Assembly: GCF_038446955.1 (NCBI RefSeq) | Contig: NZ_CP151803.1 | Coordinates: 1-64,000, forward strand | DNA from: Pedobacter sp. FW305-3-2-15-E-R2A2 | GTDB lineage: Bacteria > Bacteroidota > Bacteroidia > Sphingobacteriales > Sphingobacteriaceae | Direction of reading: 5' to 3' | Length of the DNA: 64,000 nt | Shown: one piece after another, positions 1 to 9,800 of the stretch | Layout: each line of letters starts with the position of its first letter | Position numbering within the stretch: the first letter of the stretch is position 1 | Notes under the pieces: model-generated | Database searches by the model: none | Told to the model about the DNA's origin: nothing | The model's input: only the letters and a program-made list of their open reading frames with translations | Position numbers and translations under genes: made by a program

Positions 1-837
1 GCTCAATGCGGAGGTTTGGGTAGTGTACATTCCACTCACCATGTATTTTTTCCTGAAGTCCATACCCAGGCCAAAAGTGGCACTTTCGCTGCTGTGGTAC
101 AAGCCCATAATGAAGACCTGCTTATTGGCAATCTCCAGTTGTGCACCTGCATCCCAGATGTTGTCAAAACCTTTCACGCCTCTATAGGCTACTTTAGGTT
201 CCAGGTCCAGACCGTTCAGGTCTTCGCTGATTTTTATCTTGTAGCTTGCTGCGGCATAAAATGTAGTCACATCGGCAAGTTTGATCACATCCTTTTTCAG
301 GACGCTTTTCAGGTTCGGAATGGATGCCTGCAGGTTAATTTTATCGGAAGTATAAGCAATTCCAAAATCACCATCCAGATAGGTCTTTCTGTCATTGTAC
401 TGACCTACCATAGGATCATTGGGATTGCCATAGATATCGCTGGTCTCCAACCGCTGATTCATGAAACCCAGGGATACTCCAAAATGCAACTGGTCATTTT
501 TTTCATTGAGTTTCAGGTGATAGGCATAACTTCCCACTACCCTGATCTGTCTTTGCAGACCTGCACTTTCGTGATAAATGTTTAGTCCTAGGCCAACTTT
601 GTTGAAACCATAATCACCGGTCAGGCTTTGGGTGAGCGGGGAACCGGGAACATTGCTCCATAATTTACGGTAAGCAGCATTAAGCTTCAGCCCTTCTGTG
701 CTACCGGCAAAGGCCGGATTGATGAGGTACTGGTTGCTGTAATATTGTGCCGCCAGCGGGTTTAGCTGTGCCTGGCTGTTGGTACTTATGGCAAAAGCCA
801 TAAGTACCAGTGCTAAGAATTTGTATTTCGTTTTCAT
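1..837 (-). CDS. PorP/SprF-family T9SS outer-membrane protein (3' end outside window)
   Basis: The gene begins at 837 and runs off the window, leaving 279 codons with no stop. The N-terminus is a signal peptide ending in NSQAQ. It is followed by LNPLAAQYYSNQYLINPAFAG, shortened here to its key part YYSNQYLINPAFAG, which is the hallmark of the PorP/SprF family: outer-membrane barrels linked to type IX secretion and to anchoring of large gliding adhesins. The rest has the alternating hydrophobic pattern of a beta-barrel. It starts 35 bp after the stop of the giant adhesin, so the two are probably co-transcribed. In this phylum PorP/SprF genes commonly follow genes whose products carry a type B sorting domain, as SprB/SprF do, so this is probably the dedicated partner of that adhesin (inference). 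Confidence 0.9.
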   Translation of the reverse strand, partial: MKTKYKFLALVLMAFAISTNSQAQLNPLAAQYYSNQYLINPAFAGSTEGLKLNAAYRKLWSNVPGSPLTQSLTGDYGFNKVGLGLNIYHESAGLQRQIRVVGSYAYHLKLNEKNDQLHFGVSLGFMNQRLETSDIYGNPNDPMVGQYNDRKTYLDGDFGIAYTSDKINLQASIPNLKSVLKKDVIKLADVTTFYAAASYKIKISEDLNGLDLEPKVAYRGVKGFDNIWDAGAQLEIANKQVFIMGLYHSSESATFGLGMDFRKKYMVSGMYTTQTSALS

Positions 838-872
838 CTTTATGATGTTTTATTTTAAATAAGGGGTTGATC

Positions 873-3800
873 TTAATTCTCTCTGATTACGGTGATAAAG
901 CCTTTGAATCTAGGGCGGCCGTTACCGAAATCTATCACGTAATAATAGGTGCCTTCAGCCAGTGCGGTTCCGTTAAGATTTCCGTCCCAGCTGTTGTCAT
1001 ATCCTTTTTTACTATAGATTGGTCTTCCTGCCTTATCAAAGATTTTCACTTCATTGTTCGGATAGAAATCGATATTGTCAATCACCCACTTGTCATTGTA
1101 TCCGTCTCCGTTAGGGGATAAAATATTGGTGGCTTTGACTTTTGCATAATCTTCCACTACCGTTACGGTAAAGGTTTTGGAATCTGTACATCCGCTGGTA
1201 TTGGTTGCTGTTACGGTGTATGTGGTCGTTTCCCTTGGCCTTATGGTCAGGATGGCGGTGTTTTGTCCGCTGATGATGCTGCTATGAGTAGCCCATACAT
1301 AAGAGAGGCCACCTGTGGCGGTCAGTTTCAGACTTTCTCCCTTGCTGACCTCTGTGCTTCCAGCGCCGTTGTTATTGCCGTTGTCGGCCGTAATAGCGAT
1401 TACCGGTAAAGGATTCACCGTGATGACAAACGTACTGCTGTAAGTATCCACACCTCCGTTATCTGTTCCTCCATTGTCTTTGACCGTTACGGTAATGGTT
1501 GCTGTTCCTGAAGCACCACTTCTAACGCGGTAGCTGAGGTTTCCGTTGCTGCCGGTTTGGGTTGCGGTGATGTTTTGAATCAGGTTGCTATTGCTGCTGG
1601 TCGCTGTAACCGTGGTGGTTTGTGCAGATTCAGGACCTGCAGTGATTCCGGTTAAGGCTACGTTTTGTACAGAAGTGGTATAGCAGATGGTCTGACCTGC
1701 AACAGGATCCAGCGTTGGGATTTCATTGACATCGCTGATGTTGATGTTGAAGGCTTTCTCCAGACTGAAACCATATTGGGTAGTGCTTTTCACCCTGATG
1801 CTGTAGCTGGACTTGTTTTCGAAGTTCAGACTTGCTGCGGTGAGCAGGTTGTTACCTGAAATGCTGAATAAGGCATTGTCGGTATCACCTGTTCCTGAAA
1901 CCAGGGCATAGGTAAAGGTTGCTGCCGGATCATCAGCAGTGCTGCTGATGGTTCCTGCCGGAGTTCCTGAAGGACTGTTTTCATAAACTGTGGTTCCAGC
2001 CAGGAGGATATTTGTTGGTGCACCTGCCCTGATGGTTAAAGTACCATTTACAAAACTGATCTGGTAGTTGCCGGAAGTAGCCGCAGAAGGAACGATATCG
2101 TAAGTTCCGATCGGGCTGTTGGTGGTTGCAGTTGTGCTGATCACCACAGGGCTGGTCAGTACGGCAGGAGATTCTGCATTGACAAATCCATCGTACTTAA
2201 CGGTCAGTGGCGGATTCGCTGTTCCTGCAAATTTCACTTTATCTTCCGCAGTAATGGTCAGCGGTGCTTTATTGATGCTCAGGTTGGCAGCGGTATAGTT
2301 CAGCACATAGTTGCTGCTCAGTGCCAGGGTGTTTTGGTTGATGGCATAAGTACCAACATTTTCCCCAGGGACCCTGTTCAGGCTTCCGGTAAAGGTATCC
2401 GTTCCGATCAGTGCCGGAATGAAGGTATAAGTTAATGCCGGATCAGCAGTACCATAGGTTTTGGCTGCAGTTGTTGCGGTTACACTGATGTTTTTTGCAC
2501 CGATGCTCAGGTTGGCAGGGGTGTAAGTGATCAGGTAATTCGGACCGGCAGTTACTGTTCCCTGGCCGATGGTATAGTTACCGATATTCTCGCCGGTAGC
2601 TCTTGCTAAGCTTCCTGTAAAGGCATCAGTACCGATTAAGGCCGGGCTGAAAGTGTAAGTCAGTGCCGGATCTGCATCGCCGTAAGTTTTGTTTTTGGCA
2701 GCAGCAGTAACCGTCAGCGCTTTACTGGTAATGCTCAGGTTAGCCGGGTTATAAGTAATCAGGTAATTGTTATTTAACACAAGTGATCCCTGATTAATTG
2801 CATAGTCCCCTACGTTTTCACCCGAAGTTCTGGCCAGGTTTCCTGTAAAGGCATCCGTACCGATCAGCGCAGGGCTGAAAGTATAGGTGAATAGCGGATC
2901 TGCTGTTCCATATACTTTGGTTTTAGCCACAGCGGTTACGGTTACCGGTTTAGCAGTAATGCTCAGGTCAGCTGAAGTAAAGGTAAGGGTATAATTGCTG
3001 TTTAAAGCAAGTGTTCCCTGACCGATGGCATAGTTGCCAATGTTTTCACCCGCTGCGCGGTTCAGGCTACCTGTAAAGGTATCTGTTCCGATCAGTGCCG
3101 GACTGAAAGTATAAGTGAAAGCAGGATCAGCTTCACCATATACTTTGGTATTGGCCACTGCAGTTACATTTACTGTTTTCTTCGTGATGCTGAAATCAGC
3201 TGAAGTAAAGGCAAGAGTGTAATTGTTGTTTAAGGCCAGTGTTCCCTGTCCGATGGCATAGTTACCTATGTTTTCACCAGGAATACGGTCAAGAGTTCCG
3301 GTGAAGGCATCTGTTCCGATCAGTGCCGGACTGAAGGTATAAGCAAATACCGGATCTGCTGTGCCATATTCTTTGTTACCGGCAGTGGCAGTTACGTTCA
3401 CTGTTTTCTTCGTGATGCTTAAATCAGCAGCCGTATAGCTCAGGGCGTAATTGTTGCTTAAAGCAAGTGTTCCCTGTCCGATGGCATAGTTGCCGATGTT
3501 TTCACCCGCTACGCGGTCCAGTGATCCTGTAAAGGTATCTGTTCCGTTTAGTGCCGGACTGAAAGTATAAGTCAGGGCCGGATCCGTATCGCCATACACT
3601 TTGGTTTGAGCGGCAGCGGTTACGGTAATGGCCTGGGAAGTAATGTTCAGGTTGGCCGGTACATAAGTGATCTGGTAATTTGTACCCAGGCTGAGATTAC
3701 CCTGTCCGATGGCATAAGCACCAACATTTTCACCAGGAGCACGGTCCAGTGTACCTGTAAAGGCATCTGTTCCGATCAGTGCCGGACTGAAAGTGTAAGT

Positions 3801-6800
3801 GAATGCCGGATCAGCGGCGGTAAAGATTTTGGTTTTAGCATCAGCAGTTACAGTTACCGGTTTAGCGGTAATGTTCAGGTCAGCTGAAGTAAAGGCAAGG
3901 GTATAATTGCTGTTTAAAGCAAGGGTCCCCTGTCCGATGGCATAGTTACCAATGTTTTCACCTGTTGCACGGTCCAGGGTACCTGTAAAGGTATCTGTTC
4001 CGATCAGTGCCGGGCTGAAAGTATAAGTGAAAGCAGGATCAGCAGTGCCATACACTTTGGTATTGGCGGTAGCAATTACATTTACTGTTTTTTTGGTAAT
4101 GCTGAAATCAGCTGAAGTAAAGGCAAGGGTGTAATTGTTGCTTAAAGCAAGTGTTCCCTGACCGATGGCATAGTTGCCAATGTTCTCACCTGCTGCGCGG
4201 TCCAGTGATCCTGTAAAGGTATCTGTTCCGATCAGCGCCGGATTGAAGGTATAAGCAAATACCGGATCTGTTGTGCCGTATTCTTTGTTACCGGCAGTAG
4301 CAGTTACATTCACTGTTTTCTTCGTGATGCTTAAATCAGCTGAAGTAAAGGCAAGGGCGTAATTGTTGCTTAAAGCCAGTGTTCCCTGACCGATGGCATA
4401 ATTGCCGATGTTTTCACCTGCAACGCGGTCAAGTGATCCTGTAAAGGTATCTGTTCCGTTTAACGCCGGACTGAAAGTATAAGTCAGTGCCGGGTCTGTA
4501 TCGCCATACACTTTGGTTTGAGCGGTAGCGGTTACGGTAATGGCCTGGGAAGTAATGGTCAGGTTGGCCGGTACATAAGTGATCTGGTAATTTGTACCCA
4601 GGCTGAGATTACCCTGTCCGATGGCATAAGTACCAACATTTTCACCAGGAGCACGGTCCAGTGTACCTGTAAAGGCATCTGTTCCGATCAATGCCGGACT
4701 GAAAGTGTAAGTGAATGCCGGATCAGCGGCGGTAAAGATTTTGGTTTTAGCATCAGCGGTTACAGTTACCGGTTTAGCGGTAATGTTCAGGTCAGCTGAA
4801 GTAAAGGCAAGGGTATAATTGTTGTTTAAAGCAAGGGTCCCCTGTCCGATGGCATAGTTGCCAATGTTTTCGCCAGCAGCGCGGTCCAGCGTACCTGTAA
4901 AGGTATCTGTTCCGATCAGTGCCGGGCTGAAAGTATAAGTGAAAGCAGGATCAGCAGTGCCATACACTTTGGTATCGGCGGTAGCAATTACATTTACTGT
5001 TTTCTTGGTAATACTGAAATCAGCTGAAGTAAAGGCAAGGGTGTAATTGTTGCTTAAAGCCAGTGTTCCCTGTCCGATGGCATAGTTGCCAATGTTTTCA
5101 CCTGCAGCACGGTCCAGGCTACCGGTGAAGGTATCTGTTCCGATCAGCGCCGGACTGAAAGTATAAGCAAATACCGGATCTGCTGTGCCATATTCTTTGT
5201 TACCGGCAGTAGCAGTTACGTTCACTGTTTTCTTCGTGATGCTGAAATCAGCTGAAGTAAAGGCAAGGGTGTAATTGTTGCTTAAAGCCAGTGTTCCCTG
5301 ACCGATGGCATAATTGCCAATGTTCTCACCTGCTGCGCGGTCCAGTGATCCTGTAAAGGTATCTGTTCCGTTTAGTGCGGGACTGAAAGTATAAGCAAAT
5401 ACAGGATCTGCGGCGCCATATTCTTTGTTGCCGGCAATAGCGGTTACGGCAATGGCCTGGGCAGTAATGCTCAGGTTGGCCGGTACATAAGTGATCTGGT
5501 AATTTGCCCCGAGGCTGAGGGTACCCTGGCCAATAGCGTAATTGCCAACATCTTCGCCTGCAACACGGTCCAGTGATCCTGTAAAGGTATCTGTTCCGAT
5601 CAGTGCCGGACTGAAAGTGTAAGTGAATGCCGGATCAGCAGCGGTAAAGATTTTAGTTTTAGCATCAGCGGTTACAGTTACCGGTTTAGCGGTAATGTTC
5701 AGATCAGCTGAGGTAAAGTTGATATTGTAATTGTTACTTAAAGCCAGTGTTCCCTGTCCGATGGCATAATTGCCGATGTTTTCACCTGCTGCGCGGTCCA
5801 GGGTACCTGTAAAGGTATCTGTTCCGATCAGTGCCGGGCTGAAAGTATAAGTGAAAGCAGGATCAGCAGTACCATATACTTTGGTATTGGCTACTGCCGT
5901 TACATTTACCGTTTTCCTGGTAATGCTGAAATCAGCTGAAGTAAAGGCAAGGGTGTAATTGTTGCTTAAAGCCAGTGTTCCCTGTCCGATGGCATAGTTT
6001 CCGATGTTTTCACCTGCAACGCGGTCGAGTGATCCTGTAAAGGTATCAGTGCCAATTAATGCAGGGCTGAAAGTATAAGCAAATACAGGATCTGCTGTGC
6101 CGTATTCTTTGTTGCCGGCAGTGGCAGTTACGTTCACTGTTTTCCTGGTGATGCTGAAATCAGCTGAAGTAAAGGCAATGGCGTAATTATTACTTAAAGC
6201 CAGTGTTCCCTGACCGATGGCATAATTGCCAATATTCTCACCTGCAACGCGGTCCAGTGATCCTGTAAAGGTATCTGTTCCGTTTAGTGCCGGACTGAAA
6301 GTATAAGCGAAAACCGGATCTGTGCTGCCGTACTCTTTGTTACCAGCAGTAGCGTTTACGGCAATAGCCTGGGCAGTAATGTTCAGGTTGGCCGGTACAT
6401 AAGTGATCTGGTAATTTGCACCCAGGCTGAGGTTACCCTGTCCAATGGCATAAGTACCAACATTTTCACCGGGAGCGCGGTCCAGTGTACCGGTAAAAGT
6501 ATCTGTTCCGATCAGCGCAGGACTTACCGTATAGGTGAATGCCGGATCAGCAGCAGTAAAGATTTTAGTTTTAGCATCAGCGGTTACAGTTACCGGTTTA
6601 ACGGTAATGCTTAGGTCAGCTGAAGTAAAGGCCAGGGTGTAATTGCTGTTTAGAGCAAGGGTCCCTTGTCCGATGGCATAGTTGCCAATGTTTTCACCAG
6701 CAGCACGGTCCAGGGCACCTGTAAAGGTATCTGTTCCGATCAGTGCCGGGCTGAAAGTATAAGTGAAAGCAGGATCAGCAGTACCATATACTTTGGTGTC

Positions 6801-9800
6801 GGCCACTGCCGTTACATTTACCGTTTTCTTTGTAATGTTGAAATCAGCTGAAGTAAAGGCAAGGGTGTAATTGTTACTTAAAGCAAGTGTTCCCTGTCCG
6901 ATGGCATAGTTACCAATGTTTTCACCTGCAGCACGGTCCAGGGCACCGGTAAAGGTATCAGTGCCAATTAATGCAGGGCTGAAAGTATAAGCAAATACCG
7001 GATCTGCTGTGCCGTATTCTTTGTTGCCGGCAGTGGCAGTTACATTCACTGTTTTCCTGGTGATGCTGAAATCAGCTGAAGTAAAGGCAATGGCGTAATT
7101 ATTACTTAAAGCCAGTGTTCCCTGACCGATGGCATAGTTGCCAATATTCTCACCTGCAACGCGGTCCAGTGATCCTGTAAAGGTATCTGTTCCGTTTAGT
7201 GCCGGACTGAAAGTATAAGCGAAAACCGGATCTGTGCTGCCGTACTCTTTGTTACCAGCAGTAGCGTTTACGGCAATAGCCTGGGCAGTAATGTTCAGGT
7301 TGGCCGGTACATAAGTGATCTGGTAATTTGCACCCAGGCTGAGGTTACCCTGTCCAATGGCATAAGTACCAACATTTTCACCGGGAGCGCGGTCCAGTGT
7401 ACCGGTAAAAGTATCTGTTCCGATCAGCGCAGGACTTACCGTATAGGTGAATGCCGGATCAGCAGCAGTAAAGATTTTAGTTTTAGCATCAGCGGTTACA
7501 GTTACCGGTTTAACGGTAATGCTTAGGTCAGCTGAAGTAAAGGCCAGGGTGTAATTGCTGTTTAGAGCAAGGGTCCCTTGTCCGATGGCATAGTTGCCAA
7601 TGTTTTCACCAGCAGCACGGTCCAGGGCACCTGTAAAGGTATCTGTTCCGATCAGTGCCGGGCTGAAAGTATAAGTGAAAGCAGGATCAGCAGTACCATA
7701 TACTTTGGTGTCGGCCACTGCCGTTACATTTACCGTTTTCTTTGTGATGCTGAAATCAGCTGAAGTAAAGGCAAGGGTGTAATTGTTACTTAAAGCAAGT
7801 GTTCCCTGTCCGATGGCATAGTTACCAATGTTTTCACCTGCAGCACGGTCCAGGGTACCGGTAAAGGTATCAGTGCCAATTAATGCAGGGCTGAAAGTAT
7901 AAGCAAATACCGGATCTGCTGTGCCGTATTCTTTGTTGCCGGCAGTGGCAGTTACATTCACTGTTTTCCTGGTGATGCTGAAATCAGCTGAAGTAAAGGC
8001 AATGGCGTAATTATTACTTAAAGCCAGTGTTCCCTGACCGATGGCATAGTTGCCAATGTTTTCGCCAGCAGCGCGGTCCAGTGATCCTGTAAAGGTATCT
8101 GTTCCGTTTAGCGCCGGACTGAAAGTATAAGCAAATACCGGATCTGTGGTGCCATACTCTTTGTTGGCGGCAGTGGCAGTTACGGCAATGGCCTGGGCAG
8201 TAATGCTCAGGTTGGCCGGTACATAGGTGATCTGGTAATTTGCACCCAGGCTGAGGGTCCCCTGTCCGATGGCATAAGTACCAACATCTTCACCTGTAGC
8301 GCGGTCAAGTGATCCTGTAAAAGTATCTGTTCCGATCAGCGCAGGACTTACCGTATAGGTGAATGCCGGATCAGCAGCAGTAAAGATTTTGGTTTTAGCA
8401 TCGGCCGTTACAGTTACCGGTTTAACGGTAATGCTTAGGTCAGCTGAGGTAAAGTTGATATTGTAATTGTTACTTAAAGCCAGTGTTCCCTGTCCGATGG
8501 CATAGTTGCCAATGTTTTCACCTGCTGCGCGGTCCAGGGTACCTGTAAAGGTATCTGTTCCGATCAGTGCCGGACTGAAAGTATAGGTGAATGCCGGATC
8601 AGTTGCACCATAGATTTTGGTATTGGCAACGGCATTAACAGCGATATCCTTTTTGCTGACTACCAGATCCTGAGTTACAGGAGCGGCTGCAAGATAGGCT
8701 CCGTTTCCGGTCTGTGAAGCGGTAATGGTTGTTGTTCCTGCTGACAGGATGGTGACTGTGTTTCCCGATACGGTGGCTACAGCAGTATTGCTGGAGCTGT
8801 AGGTTACGGCTAATCCTGAGCTGCTGGTTGCAGTCAGGGTAATTGGAGTTGCGCCATACACCGAAGCCGCAAGCGGGTTGAAGGTAATGGTTTGAGTTCC
8901 TCTAGGAGCGGAAACAATATTGCCAGATTTAGCGCCTTCATTTCCGGTTAAATCTGCCGCCGAAATGCGGTAGAAATAACCAATGCCATTAGTTAGTCCG
9001 GTATGGGTATAGGTTAAAGTTCCTGCCGGAATGCTTTGGATGAGTGTAGTTGGGTTAATGGTTGTTCCTCCGTAAAGGTTGTATTTGTCCAGATCCGAAG
9101 CCGGGCTGGCATTCCAGGTAAGGGTATTCTCTGTATTTCCTGCAGTTGCTGCGAGTCCTGTCGGTGCAGCGGGAGCGGTTCTGTCAACAGTTACTGAGCT
9201 GCTGTTGGTGGTTGCCGTTACCGGGGTTCCTGCATTTCCTGGCAGATCTGAAAAGGTAATGTTAAAGGCAAGGACTCCTTCAGGAGTCAGTCCTGTTACG
9301 GTTTGGCTTGCTGTCCAGTTGTTTCCTCCGCTATTGGTCGGGGTTACTGCAGCTCCAGCCATGGTTACTGTTGGTGTGGCAATCGCTTCTGCAGCCGTAA
9401 AATTCAGGGTGATAAGGTCTCCTGCTTTTGCTTTGCTGGTGGTCAGGTTGTTTGAAGCAATGGTAACCGTAGTGAGTGTTGGAATGGTTTTATCATAGGT
9501 CACACTGCTGCTGTTGGTAGTTGCGGTTACCGCTGTTCCTGCATTTCCGGTCAGGTCTGTAAAGGCAATATTGAAAGCAAGGGTTCCTTCTGTTTCTGTT
9601 CCAGTGAGGGTATAGGTTGCCAGGTAGTTGTTTCCTCCTGCCGGGGAGGTCAGGGCTGTGTTTCCTGCAATGGTCACTACAGGAAGCGCCACTGCTTCGG
9701 AAGCGGTAAAGGTTAAGGAAATGGTATTTCCTGTTTTAGCGGTTTGATTTGAGGCGTTATTGGAAACAATGGCCACCGTAGTTAAGGTTGGCAGCGTTTT

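Noticed and set aside
16..585. 189-codon open frame on the plus strand at the left edge
   Set aside because: It lies antisense to the PorP/SprF gene, which has a clear signal peptide and family motif; the plus-strand product has no recognisable features.
3606..7763. Four plus-strand frames of 61-93 codons spaced 912 bp apart
   Set aside because: Antisense to the MBG array. They recur only because the array does; they were useful as an independent sign of the 912-bp period.
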